The notes beneath the pieces are model-generated. The model was given only the letters and a program-made list of their open reading frames with translations. It had not been told where the DNA came from and made no database searches. From the NCBI GenBank assembly GCA_004332195.1, contig SJBG01000006.1, positions 1-64,000 on the forward strand: DNA of 64,000 bases, read 5' to 3'. This document shows, one piece after another, positions 46,903-57,428 of this stretch; position 1 is the stretch's first letter, and every line of letters begins with the position of its first letter. The position numbers and the translations under genes were made by a program. This DNA is from Desulfobulbaceae bacterium (lineage in GTDB: Bacteria; Desulfobacterota; Desulfobulbia; Desulfobulbales; Desulfurivibrionaceae).

Positions 46903-48587
46903 AAATCCTTGAAATCGTCGTCGTCGAAAGGAATCACCTTGGCCGCTTTTGGTTTTTTCTTTGCGCCGACCGGAACAGTCGAAGCGGGGGCCGTCTCTTT
47001 GCTGGTCGCGGTACGGGGAGTCGAGATCGCGGGGGTCACGGCTGGAGTGGCTACGGCCGAAGGCGACTTGCGCGCCGGGACCTCGGTCGGCCCCCCGGTC
47101 GACCCGGCCGACCTGGCGCTTGCGACTTTGCTCCCGCGCCCGTCGCCGCCACCTTCCACCATGGCCTGCAATTCATCCACCGACTCTCCCATCTGGGCGA
47201 CCATGGCGCTCAACTCTTCGGCCGCCGCCGCCGACTCCTCGGCATTGGCCGCGGTTCGCTGGAGTACGCTGTCCATCTCACTCATGGCTGTATTAAGCTG
47301 AGCGATGCCGGCGGCCTGTTCGTTTGAGGCGACGGCAATCTCGCCTACCAGGGCGGCGGCCTTGCTCGTACTAGCAGCCACCGCGCTAAAGGACCCGCCG
47401 GTTTTGGTCACCAACTGTGAGCCATCACTCACCTTTTTTACCGTGTCATCAATAAGGGTCGAGGTGTTTTTGGCCGCCTCAGCCGAGCGCATCGCCAGGT
47501 TGCGCACCTCGTCGGCCACCACCGCAAATCCGGCGCCGGCTTCACCGGCCCTGGCTGCTTCCACCGCCGCGTTTAAGGCCAGCAAGTTGGTCTGGAAGGC
47601 GATTTCGTCGATAGTTTTGACGATTTTCGAAGTCTCTTTACTGGAGTGAGTGATCATCGCCATCGCCGTAGTAAGTTCCGTCATCGAAGCGCCCGCCCGC
47701 TGGACAACAACCGTGGCCTCCCGCATCAGGATGTCGGCCTGACCGGCATTGGCGGCATTTTGCTGGGTCATGGCGGAAATTTCTTCGAGCGAGGCCGAGG
47801 TATCCTCTAGAGATGCCGCCTGTTGCGAGACTCCCCCGGCTAGATCCTGGCTATTAGCCGCGACCTGGGCCGCCGAAGCGCCCACCTGGGTTGTTCCGTC
47901 GTGCATCCGGCGGGCGACGACGCTCAATGTCCCGGTAACTGTTCGAGTGATCAGCCACGCCATAAACAAGGCCAGCGCCACCGCAAACGCGGTGATCGCA
48001 CTGACACCGATCGTGATATTGCGGCTCATATTCAGCTTTTCTTCAGGACTCATGAGGTGCTTGCTCATCTCGGTTCGAACTTCATCAAACAGCTTCTGCT
48101 GAGCGGTCGTCGCCGGCTTGATTTGTTTCAGATAAATTTCTTTGGCGACCAGACGACCTTCAGTGGCGGATCTAGCGGTAGCCATAGTCATGGCTATATC
48201 CCGAGCCGCTGAATGTATCAGGTCATGCGGCCTTTCAAGTTGGGCCAAAATCGGAGCCAGACTCGGCACCAATTGTTCGGCGTAGCGGCGGTCTTCGCCG
48301 TAATACCACTTGCCAAACTTGGAAGCTTTGGCATCAAACTCCACCTCTAACTCGGCAATTCGTTCATCAAGTAAAAAGGTGCTGATTCTGTCAGTAAAGT
48401 CGAGATTAGCCTTCTCCAGATCGGATATCCGCTGATTAAAATAAAAACCGTAAATCATCTTTTGCGCGTTAGTCAGCATGAGGTTATTTCCAAGGTAGCT
48501 AACAAATCCGATCAAGATGATCAACACCATCACCATACTGAATCCGCCGAAAACTTTTGTACCGATTGTTGTGCGTCGTAATTTCAT
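46899..48587 (-). CDS. Methyl-accepting chemotaxis protein with degenerate CZB-like sensor
   Basis: Transmembrane chemoreceptor. TM1 (~residues 10-33), a periplasmic ~145-residue sensor, TM2 ([19 protein letters not shown]), a HAMP-like linker and a signalling domain with the hairpin tip [21 protein letters not shown]. The sensor contains [13 protein letters not shown] and [10 protein letters not shown], the frame of a chemoreceptor zinc-binding (CZB)-like domain, but the Cys before xxGKWYY is Ser and the upstream His positions are not seen. The tail is rich in Ala/Pro/Thr and ends in FDDDDFKDF rather than a CheR pentapeptide. The ATG at 48587 follows GAGGAGAGCAAC. Confidence 0.92.
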   Translation of the reverse strand: MKLRRTTIGTKVFGGFSMVMVLIILIGFVSYLGNNLMLTNAQKMIYGFYFNQRISDLEKANLDFTDRISTFLLDERIAELEVEFDAKASKFGKWYYGEDRRYAEQLVPSLAPILAQLERPHDLIHSAARDIAMTMATARSATEGRLVAKEIYLKQIKPATTAQQKLFDEVRTEMSKHLMSPEEKLNMSRNITIGVSAITAFAVALALFMAWLITRTVTGTLSVVARRMHDGTTQVGASAAQVAANSQDLAGGVSQQAASLEDTSASLEEISAMTQQNAANAGQADILMREATVVVQRAGASMTELTTAMAMITHSSKETSKIVKTIDEIAFQTNLLALNAAVEAARAGEAGAGFAVVADEVRNLAMRSAEAAKNTSTLIDDTVKKVSDGSQLVTKTGGSFSAVAASTSKAAALVGEIAVASNEQAAGIAQLNTAMSEMDSVLQRTAANAEESAAAAEELSAMVAQMGESVDELQAMVEGGGDGRGSKVASARSAGSTGGPTEVPARKSPSAVATPAVTPAISTPRTATSKETAPASTVPVGAKKKPKAAKVIPFDDDDFKDF

Positions 48588-48690
48588 GTTGCTCTCCTCG
48601 ATCACGTTAATTTTCCGGCCGGCCTTGGCACGACACCAGGGATCACTCATTATGGCATTTGGTCCGCTTTGACGAACTGATTACCAATAA

Positions 48691-49902
48691 TCAGCTACGA
48701 TAGGCGGCGTTAATCCGCACATAGTCAAAGGAAAAATCACAGGTCAGGCATTCGGCGGCGGCGCCACCAGCCCGTAAGTTAACGGTTACCGTGAACTCCT
48801 GACCACGCAGCACCTCGGTGGCCCGTTTTTCGGCGGCGGCCCCCAAGCCGACCCCGTTTTGCACCATAACCACATCGTTGAAGGCAATACCTACCGCCTC
48901 GGGATTAAAGACGGCCCCGGAACGGCCCAGGGCAGAGATAATCCGACCCCAATTAGCATCCTCGCCAAAAAAGGCGGTCTTGACCAGACTGGAATTGGCA
49001 ATAGTCCGGGCCGCCCGATCAGCTTCGGCCTGATTGGTCGCGCCCTCCACCCGCACGGTCACCAGCTTGGTGGCCCCTTCGCCGTCGCGCACCACCTGAC
49101 GGGCCAGATCCCGACAAAGATCATCAAGATGTTGTTGAAAAACAATCTGGGCCGGCGAACCCGCCGCCAGCAATGGCGCCCCGGAACGACCATTGGCCAG
49201 CAGCAGCACCGTGTCGTTGGGACTGGTGTCGCCATCCACGGTGATCCGATTAAAAGAGGCGGCGACGGCGGAGCGCAGCATGCGCCGGAGCAACTCCGGT
49301 TTGACCGCGGCATCGGTGAGAATGAAACAGAGCATGGTGGCCATATCGGGCATGATCATCCCCGAGCCCTTGGCCAGAGCCGCTATTTTTACCGCCACCC
49401 CGTCAAGCGATAAATTCCGGACGGCGGTCTTGGGTACGAGGTCGGTGGTCATGATCGCCCTGGCCACCGCCTTCAGCCCGAGAGCCGCCTTATCGTCGGC
49501 CCCGGCTCCACCGTTTAAGGCGGCGATAAGCCGGGGAATAGCCCGGCGAAAACCCTCGACATCCAACGCCATCCCGATAACCCCGGTGGAAGAGAGCTGA
49601 ACCAGCTCGGGGCTGATTCCCAGGGCATCAGCCGCCATCGCCCCACAGATTCGCGCCTGACGCAAGCCCACCGCGCCGGTGCAGGCGTTGGCGATCCCGG
49701 AATTGACCAAAATCGCCTGGACCCGGCCACCCTGCAGCCGCTCTCGGCCCAACAGCACCGGGGCGGCCTTGACCCGGTTGGTGGTAAAGACCCCGGCGGC
49801 GGACGCCGGGATATCGCTGACGATCAAACCCAGATCCAGACGATCCTTGCCCCTTATTCCCGACTTTACCGCCGCCGCTCGAAAACCTTGGATCTCAAAC
49901 AT
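48691..49902 (-). CDS. argJ: Bifunctional ornithine acetyltransferase / N-acetylglutamate synthase
   Basis: Transfers acetyl from N-acetylornithine to glutamate, recycling acetyl in arginine synthesis. The self-cleavage site is MPDMATMLCF (A188/T189, the Thr being the nucleophile). GVFTTNRVKAAPV, SSTGVIGMALDVE, SFNRITVDGDTSPNDT and FGEDANWGRI are typical. 403 residues. It complements the arg cluster at 25-31 kb. Confidence 0.96.
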   Translation of the reverse strand: MFEIQGFRAAAVKSGIRGKDRLDLGLIVSDIPASAAGVFTTNRVKAAPVLLGRERLQGGRVQAILVNSGIANACTGAVGLRQARICGAMAADALGISPELVQLSSTGVIGMALDVEGFRRAIPRLIAALNGGAGADDKAALGLKAVARAIMTTDLVPKTAVRNLSLDGVAVKIAALAKGSGMIMPDMATMLCFILTDAAVKPELLRRMLRSAVAASFNRITVDGDTSPNDTVLLLANGRSGAPLLAAGSPAQIVFQQHLDDLCRDLARQVVRDGEGATKLVTVRVEGATNQAEADRAARTIANSSLVKTAFFGEDANWGRIISALGRSGAVFNPEAVGIAFNDVVMVQNGVGLGAAAEKRATEVLRGQEFTVTVNLRAGGAAAECLTCDFSFDYVRINAAYRS

Positions 49903-49930
49903 ATTTCACCATTTTTACGGGCCAGGTTGA

Positions 49931-50103
49931 GGCTATCTTGAAAAATTAGCTATTTTGTTCGAGTTTGCGGCACGTAAAAAAATGGTTGACCGATGCCGGT
50001 CAACAAGGGAACTTATTACCGCAGGCATATGGTTGATATTCCGAGGATAATTTTTTTCGCATAACGCAGAAATCGGGCGAAAGAGCAATTTTTCAAGATG
50101 GCC
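49931..50103 (-). repeat. MITE-like element, copy 8 (complete, with hairpin module)
   Basis: 173 bp. Left terminus GGCTATCTTGAAAAATTAGC, right terminus AATTTTTCAAGATGGCC. The flanks are TTGA and TTAA (three of four match). The 33-bp module is at 49983-50015. It lies between argJ and the end of secA. Confidence 0.87.
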
Positions 50104-50131
50104 TTAAGTCTTGCGCCAGCCCAAAGGCAGC

Positions 50132-52684
50132 CTACTGTCGACCACAACAACGCTTGTGTTTCTTGCCACTGCCGCAAGGGCAAGGGGCGTTGCGACCGAC
50201 CTTGTCCTCTTGGCGAACCATCGGCATCGGTCGTCGCCCGGCCCCGGCCCCGGCTTCACCCTCCGTATGACTTAGTTGCAGGGGTGGTTGTCGGCTATGC
50301 CGCCGGGACTCCATGGCCTCGACATTATCATCACGTGTCAGACGGATGCGGAAAAGCGTGGTCACCGTCTGTTGCCGCATGGTTTCAATCATCGTCATGA
50401 ACATATCGAAGGCTTCCCGCTTATATTCGATTAAGGGGTTCTTCTGGCCATAGCCCCGCAGGCCGATGCCCTCCTTGAGATGATCCATGTTGAGCAGATG
50501 TTCCTTCCAGTGATTATCCACCATCTGCAGGAGCAAAATCCGCTCCAAGTGGCGCATATTCTCCACCCCGATTTCCGCCTCCCGCTGAGTGTAGCGGGCG
50601 GTGACCAGGAGTTGCAGCTTTGCGGTCAGATCTTCGCCTTTGACATCGATCTTCTCCGCCTCATCCCACGCCAGGGGAAAAGAAAACAGGGCATTGAAAC
50701 GCTCTTCCAGTCCCGCCCAGTCCCAATCCTGTGCCGGGATCCCGGCATCGGCAATTTCGGCGACCAGACCCGGAATCAACTCGGTAATCATTTCCATGAC
50801 CACCTCCTTGATATCGGCGCCGGCTAAAACTTCGCGACGTTGACGATAGATGATCTCACGCTGCTTGTTCATAACATCGTCATATTCCAGCAGGTGCTTG
50901 CGGATTTCAAAGTTGTGGCCTTCCACCTTACGCTGGGCGTTTTCAATGGCCTTGCTGATCATATTATGCTCGATCGGCTCATCCTCTTCCATCCCCAGCC
51001 GATCCATGATCCCGGCAATCCGGTCGGAGCCGAAAACCCGCAGCAGGTCATCCTCCAGGGAAAGAAAAAAGCGCGACGAACCGGGATCCCCCTGACGACC
51101 GGACCGACCCCGCAACTGATTGTCGATGCGGCGCGAGTCGTGACGACTGGTCCCCAAAATATACAGCCCGCCCAGTTCGATCACCCCTGCCCCCAGCTTG
51201 ATGTCGGTGCCCCGGCCGGCCATATTGGTGGCGATGGTCACCCGGCCTTTTTGCCCGGCATTGGCTACGATTTCCGCTTCTTTCTCATGCTGTTTGGCGT
51301 TGAGCACTGCATGGGGAATTTTTGCTTTTTTGAGCCAGGCGGCGATTTTCTCTGAGACATCAACACTGATGGTGCCAACCAGGACCGGCTGGCCCTTGGT
51401 ATGCAACTCTTTGATTTCATTGATTATAGCCCGGTACTTGGCGTTCACGGTCTTATAGATGACATCGGGATGGTCGGTGCGGACCATGGTATGGTGGGTG
51501 GGGATCACCACCACATCGAGATTGTAGATGTTTTTGAACTCGACGGCCTCGGTGTCGGCGGTGCCGGTCATGCCTGAGAGTTTGGCGTACATGCGAAAGT
51601 AGTTCTGAAAGGTGACCGAGGCCATGGTCTGATTTTCTCGCTCCACCCGGACCCCTTCTTTGGCCTCGAGAGCCTGATGAAGGCCATCGCTGAACCGGCG
51701 TCCGGCCATGGCCCGTCCCGTAAATTCATCGACGATTATCACCTGATCGTCCCGCACCAGATAATCGACGTCGCGCTTAAAAAGCACATGGGCCTTAAGG
51801 GCCTGGTTCATATGGTGCAACTGTTCGATATTGCAGGGATCATAGAGGTTTTCCACCCCCAGCAGCTTCTCCCCTAAAGCCACCCCTTCCTCGGTCAATG
51901 ATACCGAGCGGGCCTTTTCATCGACGGTGTAGTGGGTCTCTGCCTTAAACTGGGGCAGAAAAACATTAACCTTGACGTAAAGTTCAGTAGAGACATCGGC
52001 CGGACCGGAGATGATCAGCGGGGTTCGGGCTTCATCAACCAAAATATTGTCCACCTCGTCGACGATGGCAAAGTTGAATTCCCGCTGGCAGAAATCCTCC
52101 AGCCGGAATTTCATGTTGTCCCGCAGGTAATCAAAGCCAAACTCGTTGTTGGTGCCATAGGTGATATCGGCCGCGTAAGCCGCCTTGCGGGCAGCGTCAT
52201 CAATCCCGTGCACGATCACCCCAACCTTAAGCCCGAGAAAGTTGTAAAGCTTGCCCATCCAGTCGGCATCACGGCGGGCCAGGTAATCGTTGACCGTGAC
52301 CAGGTGCACCCCACCGCCGGCCAGGGCGTTAAGATACACCGCCAGAGGGGCTACCAGGGTTTTGCCCTCGCCGGTTTTCATTTCGGCAATTTTCCCCCGA
52401 TGCAGAACGATGCCGCCGAGGAGCTGGACATCAAAATGGCGCATCTGCAAAGTCCGGACGGAGGCTTCGCGCACCACGGCAAAGGCCTCCGGCAACAGCT
52501 CATCAAGACTGGCCCCCTGCTTTAGACGTTGACGCAGTTCCCCGGTTTTGGCGGCCAGGGCGTCATCACCGAGGGCCTGCATCGCCGGCTCCAGTTCGTT
52601 GATCTGCACCACCAGCGGCGCCATACTCTTAAGGGTTCGCTCGTTTTGATTACCGAAAAATTTCTTTAAAATCTTAGCAAACAT
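50132..52684 (-). CDS. secA: Preprotein translocase ATPase SecA
   Basis: Motor of Sec-dependent export. Walker A region [70 protein letters not shown] and [22 protein letters not shown] are complete. The C-terminal SEC-C zinc motif [16 protein letters not shown] is present. 850 residues. It follows the acetyltransferase gene with no gap. Confidence 0.98.
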   Translation of the reverse strand: MFAKILKKFFGNQNERTLKSMAPLVVQINELEPAMQALGDDALAAKTGELRQRLKQGASLDELLPEAFAVVREASVRTLQMRHFDVQLLGGIVLHRGKIAEMKTGEGKTLVAPLAVYLNALAGGGVHLVTVNDYLARRDADWMGKLYNFLGLKVGVIVHGIDDAARKAAYAADITYGTNNEFGFDYLRDNMKFRLEDFCQREFNFAIVDEVDNILVDEARTPLIISGPADVSTELYVKVNVFLPQFKAETHYTVDEKARSVSLTEEGVALGEKLLGVENLYDPCNIEQLHHMNQALKAHVLFKRDVDYLVRDDQVIIVDEFTGRAMAGRRFSDGLHQALEAKEGVRVERENQTMASVTFQNYFRMYAKLSGMTGTADTEAVEFKNIYNLDVVVIPTHHTMVRTDHPDVIYKTVNAKYRAIINEIKELHTKGQPVLVGTISVDVSEKIAAWLKKAKIPHAVLNAKQHEKEAEIVANAGQKGRVTIATNMAGRGTDIKLGAGVIELGGLYILGTSRHDSRRIDNQLRGRSGRQGDPGSSRFFLSLEDDLLRVFGSDRIAGIMDRLGMEEDEPIEHNMISKAIENAQRKVEGHNFEIRKHLLEYDDVMNKQREIIYRQRREVLAGADIKEVVMEMITELIPGLVAEIADAGIPAQDWDWAGLEERFNALFSFPLAWDEAEKIDVKGEDLTAKLQLLVTARYTQREAEIGVENMRHLERILLLQMVDNHWKEHLLNMDHLKEGIGLRGYGQKNPLIEYKREAFDMFMTMIETMRQQTVTTLFRIRLTRDDNVEAMESRRHSRQPPLQLSHTEGEAGAGAGRRPMPMVRQEDKVGRNAPCPCGSGKKHKRCCGRQ

Positions 52685-53278
52685 TCAGGCGCTCTCCCAA
52701 ATCAAAGATTCCTCGTTGCAGTCAGGAAACATCGGACAATTAATACAGTCACTCCACACCTTGTGGGGTAACTCACTTTTATCGATGGGGCTGAAGCCCA
52801 TTTTTTTAAAGAACTCCGGCTGGTAGGTCAGAGTGAACACCCGGGAGATCCCAAGGTCCCGGGCATTATCAAGACAGGAGCGCACTAAAGTGCGACCCAC
52901 CCCCCGACCATGGACGTTTTCAACCACGGCCAGGGACCTGATTTCCGCCAGATTCTCCCAGCAAATATGAAGAGCGCAAACCCCCAGCACCTCTCCCGAA
53001 TCGGCCCCGACACTCAGCGCCACCTTGAAATCGCGGAGATGGTCATAAAGCGAGCTGAGCGGGCGGGCCAGCAGCAGGTTCCGGCCGGCAAAAAATTGAA
53101 GCAGGGCGTAAATTTTCCGCACGTCTTCCATCCGGGCCGCCCGGACCACAACTTCTCCCGGTCCGGCAAGAATTCCGCCGGCTTCGCCGGTCTGGTCGCG
53201 GGCAAGCGCCAAAGAGTCGCCACCATCTCCATTCCGGGTGGCAGGGTGAGCGCCGGGGTTGGTCGCGCATCTGGTCAT
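52685..53278 (-). CDS. GNAT acetyltransferase, ArgA-like
   Basis: The GNAT core (VVVRAARMEDVRKIYALL ... VVENVHGRGVGRTLV ... YQPEFFKKMGF) is followed by a Cys-rich end, HKVWSDCINCPMFPDCNEESL, found in the short ArgA-like N-acetylglutamate synthases of this bacterial group. Together with argJ it may prime arginine synthesis. The first ~42 residues are low-complexity; the ATG overlaps the upstream stop (ATGA), while a GTG at 53149 behind GGGAGAAGTT would start directly at the core. Start undecided. Confidence 0.8.
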   Translation of the reverse strand: MTRCATNPGAHPATRNGDGGDSLALARDQTGEAGGILAGPGEVVVRAARMEDVRKIYALLQFFAGRNLLLARPLSSLYDHLRDFKVALSVGADSGEVLGVCALHICWENLAEIRSLAVVENVHGRGVGRTLVRSCLDNARDLGISRVFTLTYQPEFFKKMGFSPIDKSELPHKVWSDCINCPMFPDCNEESLIWESA

Positions 53279-53475
53279 GTTATCACCGTTGCGAAATACG
53301 ACTGAAAATGGGCCGCGACTTCACCCGCCAATGCCAGAATACTCTGACCGGCCCAGATTCCCAACAAAAACATCCAGAGAAAAACGCAGAAAACCACCAC
53401 CGCCAGACTGAATAAACCGCCCCAGGCCAACTCCACTCTGACCACCACCTTTTTTTTACTCCTGCTAGTCGTCAT
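53275..53475 (-). CDS. Small single-pass membrane protein (possibly truncated)
   Basis: 66 residues: a basic N-terminus MTTSRSKKKVVVRVELAWG, one strong membrane helix (GLFSLAVVVFCVFLWMFLLGIWAG) and a short tail. It lies 15 bp after argS and overlaps the acetyltransferase by 4 bases, so it is probably translated. The N-terminus resembles SPOR-domain proteins seen after argS in related bacteria, but there is no SPOR domain here. Function unknown. Confidence 0.6.
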   Translation of the reverse strand: MTTSRSKKKVVVRVELAWGGLFSLAVVVFCVFLWMFLLGIWAGQSILALAGEVAAHFQSYFATVIT

Positions 53476-53490
53476 TAGTAATCATTTCAC

Positions 53491-55188
53491 CTACATCTTC
53501 TCGGGGGCCTTGACGCCAATCAGCTTCAAACCGTTGGCCAGCACCACCCGCAAGGCCTCGGCCAGGGCCAAGCGAGCCCGGCTTAGTCCGGGATCATCAC
53601 CGATAAGTCGATGCCGATTGTAATAACCGTGAAACCTGGCGGCCAAATCCTGGAGATAAAAGACCAACCGATGGGGCTCCAAAGCCTGGGCCGCACTTGC
53701 CAACAACGCGGGCATGGCCGCCATGGTCCGCAACAGCATCAACTCCTCAGCCAGTTCCAGCCGTCCATAGTCGAGGGCAACTTCAGACGTCGACCCCAGA
53801 CCTTGCCGGGCGGCCTGGCGGAAAACGCTGCACAGCCGGGCGTGGGCGTACTGGACATAATAAACCGGGTTTTCCTGGCTCTGCCGGGTCGCCAGATTGA
53901 GATCAAACTCCAACTGGCTGTCGGCCTTGCGCATCAGAAAGAAAAATCGGGTCGCATCGACGCCAACCTCGGCCAACAGTTGATCGACAGTGACGAAATT
54001 GGCCTTGCGGGTGGACATTTTAATCGGTTTACCGTCCCGGACCAGGGTGACAAACTGGTGAATGACCGTGGACACCCGCTCCGGATCATAACCCAAAGCC
54101 TTAACGCCGGCCAACACATCGGGAATGGTGGCAATATGGTCGGAACCGAAAATATTGACCAACCAATCGTAACCCCGACGGAATTTTTCCCGATGGTAGG
54201 CAATATCCGGCAGCCTGTAGGTAGGCTCGCCGCTAGACTTGATGATCACCCGATCCTGTTCAAGGCCAAGCTCACCGGTTTTGAACCAAAGCGCCCCATC
54301 AAGCTCGTAAACCAGATTTTTCTCGCGCAACGCGGCCACCACGTCGTCCACCAGGCCCTGCTGATAAAGGGAACGCTCGTTATAATAATTGTCGAAGCAA
54401 ATCCCCATGCGGGCTAAAGTGTGGTTGATGTCGGCGAAAATAACCTCTTCGGCCTTGCGGGTGAAAGGAGCGTAATCGGTAACCGTGGTTAAGGCCTCCC
54501 CTTGCTCGGTCACCAGGGCCTGGGCGATTTCGCGAATATATTCACCCTGATAGCCATCCTCGGGAAAAGTAAAGGGCCAAAGCAGCAGTTCCAAATAACG
54601 AGCCCGGACCGATTCGCCCAGCACCCGCATCTGACGACCGGCATCATTGTAATAATATTCCCGAGTCACCACATAGCCGGTGGCGCTGAGCAGGCGGGCG
54701 ATGGCATCGCCAAGCACCGCCTGGCGACCGTGCCCCACGCTCAGGGGGCCGGTGGGGTTGGCACTGACAAACTCCACCAACACCTTACGACCCCGGCCAA
54801 GCTGGCTGCGCCCATACTCGGCGCCCTGGCGACGAATTTCGGGGATCACCGAATGCCAAACCTCCGGCCTGATAAAGCAGTTAACGAAACCGGGGCCGGC
54901 CACCTCCACTTTGGCAAAAAGATTATCGGCCTCGGCGGCGGCGGATTCGGCGGAATTGACCCCGGAGGCATCGATTAGCAGTCCTAACAAAGATTCGGCA
55001 ACTTCCCGGGGTCGGCGTTTTTCTAGGCCCGCCACCACCATGGCCAGGTTGGTGGCATAGTCCCCCTGCCCTTCCCGTCTGGATTCCTCCACCGTGTAGG
55101 CTGAAGCGGCGGCGTCCGTCCATAAACCCTGCTCGATCCCGAGGGCAAAACAACGATCAATCGATGCCTGAACCCGCTCCCTGATCAT
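53491..55188 (-). CDS. argS: Arginyl-tRNA synthetase
   Basis: Class I tRNA synthetase. LVEFVSANPTGPLSVGHGRQAVLGD contains the HxGH-type signature (VGHGR), KMSTRKANFVTVDQLL the KMSK-like loop, and the C-terminal anticodon-binding domain ends in LKLIGVKAPEKM. The ATG at 55188 follows GGAGGCGTAAAAAT and is preferred over 55221, which lies in MITE copy 9. 565 residues. Confidence 0.96.
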   Translation of the reverse strand: MIRERVQASIDRCFALGIEQGLWTDAAASAYTVEESRREGQGDYATNLAMVVAGLEKRRPREVAESLLGLLIDASGVNSAESAAAEADNLFAKVEVAGPGFVNCFIRPEVWHSVIPEIRRQGAEYGRSQLGRGRKVLVEFVSANPTGPLSVGHGRQAVLGDAIARLLSATGYVVTREYYYNDAGRQMRVLGESVRARYLELLLWPFTFPEDGYQGEYIREIAQALVTEQGEALTTVTDYAPFTRKAEEVIFADINHTLARMGICFDNYYNERSLYQQGLVDDVVAALREKNLVYELDGALWFKTGELGLEQDRVIIKSSGEPTYRLPDIAYHREKFRRGYDWLVNIFGSDHIATIPDVLAGVKALGYDPERVSTVIHQFVTLVRDGKPIKMSTRKANFVTVDQLLAEVGVDATRFFFLMRKADSQLEFDLNLATRQSQENPVYYVQYAHARLCSVFRQAARQGLGSTSEVALDYGRLELAEELMLLRTMAAMPALLASAAQALEPHRLVFYLQDLAARFHGYYNRHRLIGDDPGLSRARLALAEALRVVLANGLKLIGVKAPEKM

Positions 55189-55215
55189 ATTTTTACGCCT
55201 CCGAATTTTGCTAAA

Positions 55216-55287
55216 GGCCACCTTGAATAATTGCTTTTTCGTCCAATCTCTGCGTTATGCTCAAAAAATTATCCTCGGAATATCAAC
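55216..55287 (+). repeat. MITE-like element, copy 9 (truncated right side)
   Basis: Left terminus GGCCACCTTGAATAATTGC and the interior up to TCGGAATATCAAC, after which homology stops. Sequence from 55288 is T/C-rich and runs into the end of alr. It lies between argS and alr. Confidence 0.83.
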
Positions 55288-55316
55288 TACGTTTTCCGTT
55301 TTCTTTTGCTTTTCTT

Positions 55317-56498
55317 TTACTTTTCTTTTGCTTTTTCTTGATAAACCCGCTTATTCATCATCCCCAAACGACACAAAATTTCGTAGCTGATGGTTCCGTG
55401 CCGGCTGGCGATTTCATCAGCCCCGATAAATTCTTGCCCCTGGCGGCCCAGCAAAACCACTTCATCCCCCGGCGCCACCCCCGGCACATCATTAACCTCG
55501 ACCATGCAGACACTCATGCAAATAGCGCCACGCACCGGCACCCGCCGACCACCAATCAGTGCCTCAGCCCCCGCGCCAACGCCCCGGGGATACCCATGGG
55601 CGTAGCCCAGTGGCAACACCGCGAGCAACGTGGGCCGGTTGGTAATAAAGCGATGGCCATAACTGACGCCACTACCGGCGGCAATCTCTTGCACCTGCAA
55701 AATCCGGCTGCGCAAACTCATGGCGGGGACCAGCGGCAGCGGCGAACAGTTGGCGGGGTCGGCCGGGGCCTCGGCCGGGGCGTAACCGTCATAATTATCA
55801 TAACCGTAAAGACTGATGCCTGGGCGCACCAGGTCATGATGCGCCCAGGGGAACCGCAACAGGGCCGCCGAATTGGCGATGTGCAGCGCCGGGGGCTGAA
55901 GACCGGGGGAGCAACCGGCCCGCAGAGTCTCGGCGACCGCGCTGAATTGCCGCCAATGTTCACGACATTGTTCTTCCGTTCCGGCGACATCGGCCAAGGG
56001 AAAATGGGCCATAATGCCGGCCAGACGCAATCCGGGCAAGGCATGAATCGCCATCGTCAGTTGCCCGATCGCAGCCGGGGGCAAACCACGTCGCCTCATC
56101 CCCACATCCAGCTCGAGATGTACGGCCGCCACCTTGCCTCGCCGCAGCGCCTGCCGGGAAAGCTCCGCCAGATCCGCCCGGTCGTAAACTACCGGACTCA
56201 AATCCCGGACCACCACCTCGGCCGCGTCCCGGGGATTCATCCCCGATAACAGGACAATCTCTCCGAGAATCCCGGCCTCACGCAGGCGCACCCCCTCTCC
56301 GGCCTCCCCCACCCCGAAGCAACCGGCCCCAGCCTGGGCAAAGGCCCTGGCCGCCGAAACCAGTCCGTGCCCGTAGGCGTCAGCCTTGACCACCACCATA
56401 ATCCTGGTCGCCGCCGTCAACCGTTGACTAACCGCGAGATAGTTGTCCCGCAAGGCATCCAGATCAACGATCAGCGTATTGTAAGATGCGGCGCTCAT
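55317..56498 (-). CDS. alr: Alanine racemase
   Basis: Makes D-alanine for peptidoglycan. The PLP lysine is in MVVVKADAYGHG (K38). IMAHFPLADV, RPGISLYGYD and GSGVSYGHRF are typical. 393 residues. The extreme C-terminus (YQEKAKEK) is encoded by an AAAAGAAAAG-type repetitive stretch adjoining a truncated MITE copy and may be altered. Confidence 0.95.
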   Translation of the reverse strand: MSAASYNTLIVDLDALRDNYLAVSQRLTAATRIMVVVKADAYGHGLVSAARAFAQAGAGCFGVGEAGEGVRLREAGILGEIVLLSGMNPRDAAEVVVRDLSPVVYDRADLAELSRQALRRGKVAAVHLELDVGMRRRGLPPAAIGQLTMAIHALPGLRLAGIMAHFPLADVAGTEEQCREHWRQFSAVAETLRAGCSPGLQPPALHIANSAALLRFPWAHHDLVRPGISLYGYDNYDGYAPAEAPADPANCSPLPLVPAMSLRSRILQVQEIAAGSGVSYGHRFITNRPTLLAVLPLGYAHGYPRGVGAGAEALIGGRRVPVRGAICMSVCMVEVNDVPGVAPGDEVVLLGRQGQEFIGADEIASRHGTISYEILCRLGMMNKRVYQEKAKEK

Positions 56499-56562
56499 GG
56501 CTCATGTCCACTTATCAAGTGGTGTTGCAAGAATCGCCGTAACCACTTGTAATTAGGTTGAA

Positions 56563-56703
56563 GGCCACCTTGAAAAATTGTTCTTTCGCCCGATTTCCGC
56601 GTTATGCTCAAAAAATTATCCTCGGAATATCAACCATATGCCTGCGGTAATTTTTTTCGCATGCCTTGAACTCGAACAAAATAGCTAATTTTTCAAGGTG
56701 GCC
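56563..56703 (+). repeat. MITE-like element, copy 10 (complete, shortest)
   Basis: 141 bp. Left terminus GGCCACCTTGAAAAATTG, right terminus AATTTTTCAAGGTGGCC. Perfect 4-bp flanking repeats TGAA at 56559-56562 and 56704-56707. No hairpin module. Located between alr and the membrane-protein gene. The following ~110 bp to 56815 show no gene. Confidence 0.9.
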
Positions 56704-56815
56704 TGAAGCTTGCAAAACAGTTTTTCAGGGCAAAACAACGGTATTTCAACAAGATACGTAACATTCTACAATACCATCTTATCATCTTGCAATCAAGTTC
56801 ACCGAGGCTATTAAG

Positions 56816-57285
56816 TCAAGGGGTCCGAGGCTTACGGCGACATGACCGCCATTGCCGCCAAAACAACCCACTGGAAAGAGTCAGGGCAACTCCCACCGCC
56901 AGGTAGACCAGCGCCACCCATTGATCCGGGAAACCGGCACCGCGCAAGACCCGCCCGGCCAACATCATCACCACCACCAAACCCCACATCTTAAAGGAAT
57001 AAACCGCGCCCAGGCATAAGTTGTCTTTCGTCGCCAAGATACGCTTAATGTTACCGGCGGCGGAACGAGCCAACAGGCGGGTTTTCAAGGCCCAAACCGC
57101 CAAGGCCAAAAGAGGCGGCCCTAAAAACCAGATGGCCCCCTTTCCCCGATTCCCCCATTACCATAAAGCAAGGCTCCTCGAACCAGCAGATAAATACCGA
57201 TGAAGCTCCAAAGCAGGGCGGCAACCAGCAGATGAGTTTTGACCGCGGCTCCCGGATTTAAACGCTGGACAACAGAAACCGGCAT
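56816..57285 (-). pseudogene. Small membrane protein gene, split by a frameshift
   Basis: Frame one begins at ATG 57285 behind GGAG and gives MPVSVVQRLNPGAAVKTHLL and a membrane helix (AALLWSFIGIYLLVRGALL), then runs into a G-rich stretch and stops at 57121. In the -1 frame the protein continues smoothly (GAIWFLGPPLLALAVWALKT, FKMWGLVVVMMLAGRVLRG, WVALVYLAVGVALTL) to 56816. Joined, it would have about four membrane segments in ~155 residues. The shift falls at GGGGG runs near 57145-57165. No family is recognised. Decay or a sequencing error are both possible. Confidence 0.75.
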
Positions 57286-57316
57286 AGCCGTTACTCCATG
57301 AGCGTTGATCACGTGA

Positions 57317-57338
57317 TTAGGCCAATTTGATGGCCTAA
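57317..57338. repeat. Short inverted repeat
   Basis: TTAGGCC and GGCCTAA around an 8-base loop. It lies between the ferredoxin terminator and the membrane-protein gene; role unknown. Confidence 0.45.
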
Positions 57339-57356
57339 CCTAAATAGTTACGATCA

Positions 57357-57396
57357 AACAAAAACAGGTATATCCCGAAAACGGGATATACCTGTT
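57357..57396 (-). terminator. Rho-independent terminator of the ferredoxin gene
   Basis: A perfect 15-bp stem, AACAGGTATATCCCG / CGGGATATACCTGTT, with an AAAA loop (57363-57396). On the minus strand it is followed by TTTTTGTTTG. It lies 32 bp after the ferredoxin stop. Confidence 0.9.
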
Positions 57397-57428
57397 AACC
57401 AGCAGCTTGCATCATCGCGCAAACTACA

